Assembly: GCA_010094045.1 (NCBI GenBank)
Contig: ML986596.1
Span: 401,276 to 465,275, forward strand
Source of the DNA: Lojkania enalia
Taxonomy: Eukaryota; Ascomycota; Dothideomycetes; Pleosporales
DNA: 64,000 bases
Reading direction: 5' to 3'
Made by a program: the position numbers and the translations under genes. Below the pieces are notes generated by a model, which was given only the letters and a program-made list of their open reading frames with translations, ran no database searches and had not been told where the DNA came from. This document shows positions 45,322-56,362 of the stretch, piece after piece. Positions within the stretch are counted from its first letter, which is position 1. Each line of letters begins with the position of its first letter.

Positions 45322-47779
45322 TGGCTTGGTGGTGCTGTTTCGTACGCACCCGATAGCTTTAGTTATTGTGACCTGACTAGGTTTTTATTATTCTTGTGTA
45401 AATACCGCTGCTATGCGTATCACTCTAGTTATCGGGGATCTTAGGGACTGTTGAGATATCGGCAGTCCATACGGAAGCTCCTATGTAATTCCTAGTGTCC
45501 AAGGGTCTAGATGTTCTTTATATAGTAGAGAAGATGGCGCGAGGCAAAAAGATATAGGATTTCGAGGAAGCGGCTCTCGCCGATTAGAACTGACTAAGTA
45601 GCCACTGCATTTTGCTGCCATTGTGTGGAATAATTTCATTGCGTAGAGAGTATAGATTGTACAGCATACAGTGAATATCATCCATTCGTTCTATCCTACT
45701 CGGTCCTAGCCGCAATTTCCACAGCTAGGCCTGGCTAGCAGATATGGCAGACAGCCGACGCGACGTGGAAATGAAAGCATCCATAGCGTCCCATTTTACT
45801 CCTGTAAACAATAACCATCTATCCACTGAGGCCTGCTGTTTTCTTTGTAACTACTGTCTATATTTGCTCACCGGCACGTCTAGACAATGACCCTTCTATA
45901 TAAACGCTGTGCTTCTATGCTTGTAGAGGCGCTTTGCCTCGTATATTGCGACTATAATACCTTTAGTCTCCCCTTAATATTTAGCTGTCATTTATGCCAG
46001 TTTGCCCTCGTGCCCTCGGAACTTAAGATACGCTCTATAAGTTCTAATATTCTTTTATATTGTGATGCCGCCCATTAAGTTCCTAGGTGGCCGTGTCTTA
46101 TGGTGTGACCTGCCGCCGAACGCAGCTCTATAAGAGTAATACCCCGCTTAGACACACCGTTAAGTATACTGAGCATAAGAGCTCTTACGCGAATCTCCTC
46201 AGACCTTGTCCGATATTTCGAAGGGCCATCACTCCTTAAACATGGGGTGGGGTGAGAGTAGATAAGGCTTTCTGTTAATCTGTGGCATTGTGTAGCACTA
46301 ATAGTAGCATACCGAGTGTCTGGGAGCAAATTCGTGTGAGAGGTTATACCGTTCAGTCGAAGACTTGTCAAAGTAGGGCGTCGCAAAAATTATTGGTTAG
46401 CAATAGGCTAACCAGAAACTCATCAGTGACTGTATATTATATTATGTCTTAGGGTAAAAGAGGGTCTATTGTTCTGTGTCTGTCTCTGTGTGTGTTTTGA
46501 TGCAAGTTCAAAGAACCTGCTTTCTAATGTGCAGTCATAACTTCCCATAGCTTCACAAGCAGTCGCTCTCACCTGCACGTCTACCAGACGTCTCCTTCCA
46601 TAACCGTGACATTATGACTGTGAAAGAGGAGTTTGGACTCCGTCATTGCTTTCATGTTGCTGTGTCGCAGCTAGATCGTTGTTGCTGTGTTCGATAACTG
46701 TATTATATTGTGTAGCTTACTCGAAGATTTTATCCGTCTGTCCCTACCGCGGCCGCAACGGTGGCTCTACGGGTACTAGATCGACGCGGAGGGATGCGTG
46801 GTAGCTTGTAGAGACTGTTGTGGCCGTTGGCAGATGTGCTTTGATGCTTTTGCGATGGATTTTTCCAAAAACTACGTTCTCGCTGTTTATCAAAAATCTT
46901 TTTTTTATTCTTTCATACAGTGGGTATCGGAGGCTTTACGCGTCCGCAACGTTTCAGTGATTGACTTTTGCCGAAGAAAGGCCGAGTGAGAGAAGCCACC
47001 GCAAGCACTTCAGCTTGTAAAGTCTGCAGGCATAGGACGGCAGTATACGTGATCATCTCTAGATATGCCTGTTCAACGTGCTAGCCAGGCCACTCCCAAG
47101 GCCCGACTAAACTCCCTTAGGTACCTAGCATCGTCGCGAGCAATCTGTAGCCAATGGGCCGTTGCGGCCTGCACGTCCGTTCCCACTCGATGCACGCCAG
47201 TCAATAGATGTACTAGAACCATCGCAGATCCTAGAGGTCCTGAATGCCAATACTATAAATGGGGTTCACACAGCACCACCCGTCCACCCCCGCCGATGCG
47301 TGCCGGGTGCTATCGCAAGCGAGGTGGGTCGGGAGCAGGACACCGGCAGCCCATAGGATATAAGGTCGTATCCAGCCAAGCTTAAGTTGCTTGATCTGGA
47401 TGAAAAGAGTGAGGCGAGCCGTACGATGAGGAGCCGCCCATCTGTCTCCACTACTCTATTGAATGGAAAGTGACTAAACAATAATCTCGTTTCCAAGGAT
47501 ATAGAGCAAGACCTCGTCATAGCGCCTAGATATTACTGGTCCGTGTTTCTACGGGAAAAGCTCAACAAACTACTGTAGAAGAAGTCGTCGTCAAGCAAGT
47601 GTATCATATGCAATGACACTAGTGTAGTTGCGTCGGTAATAGGGCGCTTGGAGCGCGATTTGACGAAGCGGCTTCATGAGAGAGGCATTGGTTGGCTCTT
47701 GATAGAAAGGCAACGTCTGGCGTGAGGCGAGCTTTTCTGGTAAGAAGCTCAGAGCTGATATCTTGTTTAACTACCTAGA
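45322..47779. other. Gene-poor accessory DNA
   Basis: About 2.5 kb without a recognisable gene. Short open frames (for example 46798-46989 and 47065-47385, plus) have no known domain. It is probably decayed. Confidence 0.4.
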
Positions 47780-48560
47780 AGTAGGTCAACAAGCACCTGT
47801 ACCAACGAGAAGAGTAGGGAAGCAACAAGGGTATCCCCCCGTTACTCAGCAGATACTCGCTGAAAGAGCCGCACAGCTTGATGCCGAAGAGGGGAACTCT
47901 AAACAACCATCTATCTAGCAGGAGGTATATAACCTTATGCGATGCCCCGGACTACCCTACCACCATAGCCCTTATTGCTAGCGAGATCCTGTTGGAGAGA
48001 AAATTTATAAGCTAATAACGTACCATCTGAAAGGCCCGATCAGACACATAGAACAGAGCGGCCAGCTTCAGAGTTATAATGACGTTCTAGATGACATTCG
48101 TTAGCAATTATACACAGAAGAGCAACAGCAGCTTAAAAGGCAGCGAAGATCCACCAAAAGCTCCGAACTAAGTCTTCCTCCTATCAACATAACAAACGTG
48201 CTTCCAGGGCCGTCATCTCATTCAACGCCACACTAACCAGCGGTAGCGCCTTCATTGCCTCGGCTCATCATTCCTTCCTCATGGGATGTTGCGGTAGAAG
48301 AATACACCAATTGGTAGCTGTCACAAGTTAAAAGACTCTAAAGGTAGACATTCGAAAAGTTCGGGACATAGCTTTAGCGGATAGGCTGGACCTTTAGCAG
48401 ATTTATGAGGACCAAGACCCGAGTTTCTTTATGGATAAGAGCGTGAAAGAGGTGTTCCTAGGCGCTTTGTACGTGATATCAAGTTCTGGGTTGAAGAAAT
48501 AAGTGCATTGACAAGGGAGAACCGTTAGAAGAGGCTTTAATTCATGGATTCTAACCATAA
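47780..48560 (+). pseudogene. Decayed copy of a fungal repeat-associated gene of unknown function
   Basis: A frame with many stops still reads as protein: GYPPVTQQILAERAAQLDAE near 47830, EVYNLMRCPGLPYHHSPYC near 47920-47980, then KLITYHLKGPIRHIEQSGQL and RSTKSSELSLPPINITNVLP. It recalls a family seen in many copies in ascomycete genomes near transposons, but I cannot name it. Several stops are TAG or TAA where Gln or Trp would be expected (C-to-T or G-to-A), which fits repeat-induced point mutation. It ends before the Tc1-type transposase relic. Confidence 0.5.
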
Positions 48561-48639
48561 CACTCACACCCTATAGCTGTTCTACCGTGATACCTGAATG
48601 TCTGAAATGGAGCCCTCGCGCTGCCCTGCTTTCCACTTA

Positions 48640-49762
48640 TTATATCAACACACCATCCAGGAATGCGCCAAAGCCTTGCTCTGGTGCGTTCTCGAGTACA
48701 TGCTAGGTCTTCTTGATGAACGCCTTCAATCCAGCAAAGAACTCTTCAATCGGATTAAGGTATAGTGAGTAGGGAGGCAGATACAAAAGCCTAACACCGG
48801 CTTCACGACAAATTCGCTCAAGCCGCTCCGTGCGATGGAAAGACGCGTTGTCCATCACAAGCACGGACTCTAGCTCAGGCCACGTACCGCAATAGGAAAG
48901 GAGTTGCTCTATATAGTTCTCGAAGACTGCATTGTCCGTCGAACCCAAGAATACACGTGAGAACAAATTCCCATTCTGGGTATATGCCGGCTGGATCTGA
49001 TATCTCTGGTCACGGTGAAATCGAGCGGCCTGGACTGGAGCTGCGCCAAGTGGCTACCACCCTGTGCGCCTAAATCCAATGCGCTTATCATATCATATCC
49101 AGACTCGTCAATAAAGACGAGGTAATGGGAGTGGAACTGTGTTAAGCTGTGAAGGTAGAAGTCCCGTAGATACGCATTCTGCTCCTTTGCGATCCGCCGA
49201 GCCGACTTCTTCGACCATCCTATAGATATTAAAGTCCTACTAATGCTAAATGTAAAGACGAGAACGCCACATTCATCCCATAAGAAGACAGCCGTTTACT
49301 GCTGGTATGGCCCCGGCTTCTCGAGTAGGCGTTCGCGCAGCGCATTTAGCATGGGCAGGGAAATGAATGGACACCTCCCGCCCCTATTAACAGGAACCAT
49401 TGTAGAATTGAAGTAGCGAAGGGTTGATCTCATTGCTTTGACCGAACGCGAGGAACAACCAGCAACCGTGGCCATTTCGGTTGTTGTAAGTGTCCCGTCA
49501 ATTATCATATCACGGATGACGTAGTGTGTCATGGGGATTTTTGGCTAGTCTGCCGAGCTGTATCAGATATCGACGTACGATATCACGGTCGATATCACGC
49601 TGGATATCACGCTGGATATCAGCTGATATACCCCTTTTTCATGTACACAAATATGGCCCGCTGGCCATCTTCAATCAACCAGTTCAGCTCCTCATCTCCC
49701 TCCCTGAGACAAGATTCGCCTCTCACCACATAGTGCTGCGACGTAGCGGGGTTTGGTCCCAT
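48640..49762 (-). pseudogene. Tc1-type DD34E transposase relic interrupted by a solo LTR
   Basis: Parts in order on minus: a start near 49762, the LTR insertion (49527-49730), the helix-turn-helix half (HYVIRDMIIDGTLTTTEMAT; then NRGGRCPFISLPMLNALRER), a first-Asp motif FIDESGYD near 49090-49120, RVFLGSTDNAVFENYIEQLL, the second Asp in VLVMDNASFH, and the Glu in LNPIEEFF. Exactly 34 residues separate the second Asp and the Glu (DD34E, Tc1 type). Damage: a phase change and a stop after the first Asp motif, and a TAG where the family has Trp near 48703, after which homologous sequence continues (ENAPEQGFGAFL). The element is inactive. Terminal inverted repeats were not found by eye. Confidence 0.82.
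49527..49730 (+). mobile_element. Solo LTR, type B (204 bp) with TAGTG target duplication, nested in transposase
   Basis: Starts TGTCATGGGG and ends CTCTCACCACA, flanked by perfect 5-bp repeats TAGTG (49522-49526 and 49731-49735). It is nearly identical to the copy at 34438-34640. Taking out the LTR and one TAGTG restores the reading frame between the transposase N-terminus and its helix-turn-helix, showing that the LTR element jumped into the Tc1-type gene. Confidence 0.92.
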
Positions 49763-51033
49763 GTTCCGAAGGTTCGATCTACAATATGATTAGAATGCGC
49801 TCGTATAGAGTACAGTGCAGTGTCCAGATGGAGCGTTGCACCCCCGCAGACGATACAGGAACTCGGGACTCGTTGCTAAGGCTTTTGTATGGTCTATGCA
49901 TGGTCTTGCTGATATAATTGACTAGTATTATTAATCAGGAAGCTATTTAAGTTATCTATATCCGCCGCTATACCGAATAAAGAAGTCGGGTTGTCTACCC
50001 TTGCTTGCATCGCGGTGCAAAACGGTGTTGCAGCTGTATGTAATGGTGAAGCAGCATTCGCTAGTGACTGTGAGAAACCCGAAAAGCCACTTTGGTGGAC
50101 GTCTCCACTATTTAGCTGTATTGCGATAACAATATGGCTGTACTATACAATATATTACCTGAAAGGGTTATGGAGACATACCACGAAGAGGGACATTTTC
50201 ACTGAAGGCTACCTGACGATGACCGGAGTCTGCCTGGGCATTTGCGAAATTACTTTCCTCCGTTGGTATTATGCTATACTCCTTGCCAAAGATGAAATGA
50301 TTTGAAGACGAGACATTAATTATAGATCTTGACAAAGCTGTTGCACCCGCCGGTGGAATTATCACTATCCTTTGAGCATTCGGATTACAATCGAAGAAAG
50401 GCGTGATAGGACAGAAGTCAACATTCAAGGTTCTGTAGATGAGAACAATGATCTAGTTACGGTGGAATCACCCTCAAACACAGTCTCTGAGATAGCAAAT
50501 CAACGGCTGACTAGTCCCACGAAAACCAAGAGGAAAAGTCAGGAGGAACACGCACTATAAGGGAAGAAGATACGGCTCCATCAAGAAACTTCGGCACTAG
50601 TATCACGCTGCAGAGCATGCCTGCGGCTTCTCATAAGCGACTTCTGCAACGATTGCATACGTCACTGGCCACGGCATAAGCTTTTCAACAATTCGTGATA
50701 TGTATGCCTCCGCCACGTTCTTCAACAATCCTAATGCTAGTGTCATTTCTTCAATAGTCACGGGAAGGATATACATGTATGAGTCACCGAATATATACAA
50801 AATTTGGGAGGAGATTCAATTTAGTATATCATGAATTCATTGAACGGAGTTTCTCGAGATTAACTCTTGCATAGCAAAAGAATCACATGATCGATTCCAA
50901 TACACGTCCGCAAAAGAATGACTAAACCCTTCAAGGCTCAAACGAACGACATTTAATCGAGCGCGATAACTCTACATTAATGTCAACTGCATTCCGCCAA
51001 CCTTCGCAGCCCATTGCATCACAAAATTTAATG
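49763..51033. other. Intergenic / relic region between transposon and GH94 gene
   Basis: It contains one uncertain membrane-protein candidate (49991-50560) and the 3' flank of the GH94 gene. Nothing else is recognised. Confidence 0.4.
49991..50560 (+). pseudogene. Uncertain small membrane protein or its remnant
   Basis: An open frame to 50305 has two hydrophobic stretches long enough to span a membrane (SPLFSCIAITIWLYYTIYYL and TMTGVCLGICEITFLRWYYA). It lacks a good ATG and ends in TGA; another frame then continues with protein-like sequence (EDETLIIDLDKAVAPAGGII). A third piece (50372-50560) is charged and ends QEEHAL. An undetected intron or frameshifts could explain this. I do not recognise the family. 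Confidence 0.3.
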
Positions 51034-53391
51034 TTACTCCCTCGGTACCTCAACATCAACCTTATATACCTTCCCTTGCTCAATCCCCGTGATCTTCCCG
51101 CCCTCGACCTCCTTCCCATCTACCACAACTTTAACATGATTCCCATCCCCCCTCTTAACATCAACCTCAAATACCGCTCCTCTGAACTCCCTCCTCACCT
51201 TAATCCCATCCCACTCTTTCGGCAACTGCGGCTTAACCACCAACCCCTCCTTTATCCCCTTCAACCCACAAAGCCCTTCAATCAAACACTTATACGCCCA
51301 ACTCACCGTCCCAGTATTAAACAGCTGACTACTCCGCCCAGCCGTCCTCGGATAAGTCTGATACCCACCGCGATAATAATTCGGAATATACACTGGTAGC
51401 TGGCCCCTCTGTAGATAGTCTTCCTCAGATGGACCAGGTATCATTTGGCGCAAGATCTTGAACGCGCGGTCCCGCTCGCCAATGGAGTACAACGACCAGA
51501 CGTAGAAGATGCCGGCGTGGTTGTAGACGGAGCCATTTTCGCCTTGGCCGGGATACTTTTGCGTTACGCGTCCGACGTCTTCGCGCATGCCCATGTAGGG
51601 CGGCGCGAACATAACGGTGCCATAGGGCGTGCTCAGCTGCTCGTCGACTTGTGGCAGGATTTTGGCAATCTTGTCGGGCGTTGCAGCGCCGCCGAGAATG
51701 GACCATGCTTGCGGGTTCAGCCAGATGCGACCCTCCTTGTCAGACTTGATGCCGAAGGTGACGTTGTCGTCTGTGATGCCGCGAGCGTACCAGTCGCCGT
51801 CCCAGAAATATTGATTTGCGGCTTTGTTGACTCCGTCGGCGCCTTGGCGGTATGTGGCTGCGACATCGGATTTGCAGTGCTGATCGCAAATAGCAGCCCA
51901 GAGGTTGAGAGCATAGGCTGTGGCCACTGTGAGCCAGCCTGATACACCTTTGCCTTTGGGTCCAACCATGTTCATAGGATCGCACCAGTCACCTTGCGCG
52001 ATGAAGCTTAGGCCGCGGTGGTCACGAGCATGAAGTAACCAATCCATGGCCCGGCTGCACCGCTCAAAGACCGTGAAGTTATTTCCATTCTTGGTTGATA
52101 CTTTCTCATCTAAGAGCGCATAGTCACCGGTCTCGGCTAGGTAAATTTCCAAGGCAACTGGCAGCCATACACAATGATCCGTGTGGGGCACTTGGTTAAT
52201 GTATTTCAGCTCTGCGCCCTCAGTGAGTAGAATTCCGTCTGGCAGTGAACCAGTGGCTTCCTGTTGAGATAAAGCAGTAAGAAGAGCCTTGCGGCAGACT
52301 TCTGGTTTGATGAAACTCATTCCCATATTATCTTGGAAATAATTCCGGGTCTGCGGATCCGTGGTCAGACGGTTCACATCACCGTGGTAATACATTTGAC
52401 GTGGCAGCCAGTTATTGACGAAATTGTCTAAGTCTTTATCAGGAGTCTCAATTCGCAAGCAACCGCCGCCTTGCTGGATGTAGTTGGCATATGCCTTCGA
52501 AGCTTTCTCAAAGCCTGCCTTGCTCAGGTACTTCTCCCTCATGGAACGCACTTCAGTGTCGTTCAAAGCGGGACCAAATAGGAAGCGGAACTCTTTGGAC
52601 TCTCCAGGATTGAGGGACTCACGGTATTGCACGATAGCCGTTGGCGTTTCATATCGGGCGTCACTGTTGCTGAGTTCCGGCTTCGTCAACGATTCTGGAG
52701 CGTTCAGAAAGCCTTCGCCTTCGAATCTTTTTTGCCGGGCTTCCCACGAGACAGGTGTGGTTTCACACAAGAAATACGTCTTGTCTTTGAGGTGCTTGGT
52801 CTTCGGGTAGTCCTCGGCTTTCTGGTAAGGAGTGAGACTGCTGGCTAGGATTCCTCCCAAGTCTTCACGCCACTCAGCTTCCTGGTTCATCCACGACATA
52901 TACCCGAATGGGAAATAAGGGTAGATGCTTAGCTTGCGTGAGCGGCTAGTCAGATTGGTAACCTTAACCGTCCAAAGCTCCGCTACATCATGTGTAGGTA
53001 AGAAGAAGGACATTTCAACTCGGACACCGAGATACTCTACGGTCCAGGAGATGTCAGATTTACCTGTAGAGAAGACGAAGCGGTCGACGTGTGCTCGCAC
53101 AGGCTCGTATGGTGCAGAGAAAAGCTGGTCTGTCTCTTCATCCTTGATGTAGACGAAGCGCCCCGGGTGATGCGTGTAGTAGTTCTGCTCCGGCTGCATA
53201 AAAGTTTTGGCTTCGAGATTTGGCGGGTGTGCGTACTTTGCTGGCTCTGGCTGCATAAACTGTGCAACAGCATAGCCCCGGCAAGTAACTTGTATCATCA
53301 TCCGTTGATTCCAAAGAAATCCAGCTGCCTTGGGCATGGCCGTTGGGCTTGAGAGCTCATATCGTTCGCCGTTCTGCGTTGGGCCGAGCAT
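51034..53391 (-). CDS. ndvB: GH94 phosphorylase, NdvB/cellobionic-acid-phosphorylase type
   Basis: Glycoside hydrolase family 94 enzyme that splits a beta-linked disaccharide with phosphate to give a sugar 1-phosphate. Single exon, 785 residues, the usual length for the shorter GH94 enzymes; no signal peptide, so cytosolic. An N-terminal beta-sandwich (FLWNQRMMIQVTCRGYAVAQ; FVYIKDEETDQLFSAPYEPV) is followed by the (alpha/alpha)6 barrel from about residue 310, with the catalytic-Asp segment FIAQGDWCDPMNMVGPKGKG and NHAGIFYVWSLY. The Neurospora homologue (NCU09425, NdvB) was shown to phosphorolyse cellobionic acid, so this is the likeliest substrate by homology. GH94 is mainly bacterial, and the lack of introns amid relics is compatible with transfer, though not proof. 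Strand and length are secure. Confidence 0.88.
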   Translation of the reverse strand: MLGPTQNGERYELSSPTAMPKAAGFLWNQRMMIQVTCRGYAVAQFMQPEPAKYAHPPNLEAKTFMQPEQNYYTHHPGRFVYIKDEETDQLFSAPYEPVRAHVDRFVFSTGKSDISWTVEYLGVRVEMSFFLPTHDVAELWTVKVTNLTSRSRKLSIYPYFPFGYMSWMNQEAEWREDLGGILASSLTPYQKAEDYPKTKHLKDKTYFLCETTPVSWEARQKRFEGEGFLNAPESLTKPELSNSDARYETPTAIVQYRESLNPGESKEFRFLFGPALNDTEVRSMREKYLSKAGFEKASKAYANYIQQGGGCLRIETPDKDLDNFVNNWLPRQMYYHGDVNRLTTDPQTRNYFQDNMGMSFIKPEVCRKALLTALSQQEATGSLPDGILLTEGAELKYINQVPHTDHCVWLPVALEIYLAETGDYALLDEKVSTKNGNNFTVFERCSRAMDWLLHARDHRGLSFIAQGDWCDPMNMVGPKGKGVSGWLTVATAYALNLWAAICDQHCKSDVAATYRQGADGVNKAANQYFWDGDWYARGITDDNVTFGIKSDKEGRIWLNPQAWSILGGAATPDKIAKILPQVDEQLSTPYGTVMFAPPYMGMREDVGRVTQKYPGQGENGSVYNHAGIFYVWSLYSIGERDRAFKILRQMIPGPSEEDYLQRGQLPVYIPNYYRGGYQTYPRTAGRSSQLFNTGTVSWAYKCLIEGLCGLKGIKEGLVVKPQLPKEWDGIKVRREFRGAVFEVDVKRGDGNHVKVVVDGKEVEGGKITGIEQGKVYKVDVEVPRE

Positions 53392-56362
53392 TTTGAATCT
53401 GTATATTCTTCAAGCAACCTAGTATATGCCCAATGAGGACTGAAAGCGCGCCATTGTTTGGTTGGTTATACAAGAACATTGTCGCCATCACGGCAAGGGA
53501 GCTGTGCTTACTTAGAGTTTAGTACAAGTAGTCAGAGATATACAGAAGCTGGAAAGGAACGTAGCAACAGGAACACGCTGCTAAAGCAAATCGTGGCGCT
53601 AAAAGCTGAACAAAAGAGATGTTCAATCTTGGTAAAGTAACAACTTCAATTGACCGTTCAGGAGGGGCGACAATATCTTGCAATTGTAAGGAACGTCCGA
53701 TTGCGCCATTCAGAGGTTCGACCTCGTACAACTGGACAAACGGAGGATTGGAAAGGTGACGAATATTGAGGTATTAAGGTACGTCGGACATTCTTATAAA
53801 TATCAACCAAATAAGCAATTAAACAATCGGGACAAGGAGTGGCGCGGGTGAACGTGGGGCTAAGCGAGTGGGGCGGTGCCTGAACGGGAAACTGCCTAAC
53901 GCGGAGACGGGTGTCCGGGCCGGCAAGGAGATTTAGCCAGACAGTTGGGTTCGGGCGACGTTCGGCAGTCGTCCGAGCATTGAAGCGAATTTTTGGACAC
54001 CTAGGGTAACGTTGGGTTGTCTCGTTGGTACTAGACGTAACATATTCAAAGAAAGGCAGTCGGATACGACTATACTTTGTGTATCGCTTCTTGACGAAAC
54101 AATTTCGATCTCAGTGCAGACGAATAGATGGGATGTCGATTGAAAGTTGTAATATCTGAGAGGGTGAGGTAGACGCGGGGCTACAAGATGTCCAAATTCA
54201 CTGCGAAGGTTGTTGCCGTTGGGAATTCCGCAAATTGTTAGTATTTTAAGTGTACCGATGCCATGGAATCGGAACAAACGGCTCACTCATACACACTACA
54301 AGAGGCAAGGGAAATGCTATATCGAAGGCTAATGCGATGCAACATCTCGTTCCCAAAGAACTCGCAAGTCGCTCAACAGCATGTGGAAGGCTGAAAACGA
54401 ACGCCCATTCAATAACGCCACCCAATCCCATCGTCATCCCTTGCGGGTGCCGCATTGGATGGGTAGCAGGAAAGTGACGCCAGAGACTCCCGCCGCTCGT
54501 CCCACAGTCGCCATCTACAGCAGATCTACTTCCGTGCAGCCGTGGTATGAGAAGCTTCTTCTGGGGCGTTGCCTTTGCTCAAGGAGCCATGCGGAAGTCC
54601 GAGAACATCCGGCTGCTGAACCCACAGGTGAAGTCCGCGGACGACACCCATGATACGCCCGTGATTGGTAGATCAAACATGGAAGTGAGGAGTCAACTTC
54701 TAGTAACAGAACGGAGGCAAAGGGGATTAAGCTATCGGCATGAACGAGAGAAGTTCACCTATGGGAGTGAGCGTACGCAGGAATGATAACCTAGCTATAT
54801 CCTCCCACACGAGCCAGTAAGAACGTTTTTGTGCGAAAAACTGTTTCACTCCCCGCAGACACGCTATACCCATGAATATATTATATTATACCGGTTATAA
54901 AACATGATAGTGGATGAGAAAAAGACCAAAGTGGCAGGTCGAGAGAAAAGGTTGGATGAAGAAAAGATGGAGAGGCAGTCGCGTTGAAAGGCCCTTAGGC
55001 CTCGCTAGCGCCAAGGCTAAATGGATGACTAATCATACAAATATAGGCGACGTCGTGGTGGATTTTGAAGGGAAGGAAAGTAATGCTTGGCAGTAACTTT
55101 AAATTTACCTCTTCTCATCTTGCCAGATGTAATGACTTGTCTGGTCAAGTCTTATTCCTGGACTTAGACATGTCGAACAGAATGGGGTGGGAGTGGTGTT
55201 CTTGTTGAAGCATTCGAGAATATGCTCTAATACCTGAATTATTGTCGACGAGGATCACGAGGTTGTGAAGTAATTCAGGGAGGACTTGTAACTGAAATGC
55301 TATGTCCATTTGTTGTGCAGGTGCTCTCTGCAAATTAGTTAGATAGCACGAACTGGTTCTTCATCTTAACACATACCTGTCCCCCTTTGAGTCTCACCCA
55401 GTCGTGCATCTACAAGCGCATTCCATGGATCATCTTTGAAACTCTGATCAATCCAAAGGGCAAGGAGAGTGGTAGAAGAATTCTGATTTTTCTTCTTTTT
55501 ACTTTTACTTTGGCTTGATCGGCTCGAATGTGTTGCATGAGTGTGTTCAGGACCACTGATTGAAGTTGGATCTGGTGTACCGTTACTGAGTACATGATTC
55601 TGATATAATCAGTACGGTGGCATCTAATGTGGTACTTCAATTAAAGATTGTCTACCTGACTAGACATGATGAGAGTGCCGAAACACAATTCGATGATCAA
55701 CCAATGGAATATACAGAGGGGCCAATAAACAATCAGTTACGTGAAAGATGCTGGGCAGAAAACTCGAGACCAGATGAGTCGTTGAGGAAGACCGAGGGCA
55801 GAACTATAGCTGTCTTAAATCCCCTCCGCTCTGCCATAATTGTGAATACAGTTCGCCCGATACCAGGTGTCTTAGTGCATCTATTTCTTTGTTTCTTGCC
55901 ACAATGCTTCAGGTGAAAACATTTCGTCAATCGGACAATTTCTTGTGCGCGTAGTACATTGGTCTAGCGTCTAGTGGACTGAAGGACGCGTTTCAGGTGA
56001 ACTCCTTCGTTCTCAATGCGGCCTAGCGTTTTCTGGATTAGGAAGAAAACCGGTGAGCGGCCTATCGGCCAACAAACGGAGGAATGACGCACGATAGAAA
56101 GTAGTGAGCGGGCCAGAAAAAAACCAGAAAAAAAAATTTTAAGTTAATTTTTTAAATAAAGAAGGCCATTACTATTAATTCATTTCTAGCCCGTAAGGAA
56201 AGCCAACTTTCCAATGGCCGAGATCTACAACCATCGTCTCCTCCTGATCGTACAGGTAGAAATACTCATTAAATGCAAGTTTTGCATACTTGGAAAACCA
56301 AATGGAGTAAAAAGAAATGTATAATACAATAGATCCCAAGGCATAAATCTTTACTCTGGGCG
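53392..56362. other. Long intergenic region
   Basis: About 3 kb upstream of the GH94 gene and downstream of the C2H2 gene. Several 60-117-codon open frames (for example 53933-54286 minus, 55617-55916 plus) show no domain or intron structure I can support. Confidence 0.4.

Noticed and set aside
48560..49870. Terminal inverted repeats of the Tc1-type element
   Set aside because: Similar words occur on both flanks but in direct rather than inverted orientation; I could not support a pair.
53680..53730. A GGTTCGACC stretch resembling a tRNA T-arm
   Set aside because: No matching acceptor, anticodon or D arms could be folded around it by eye.
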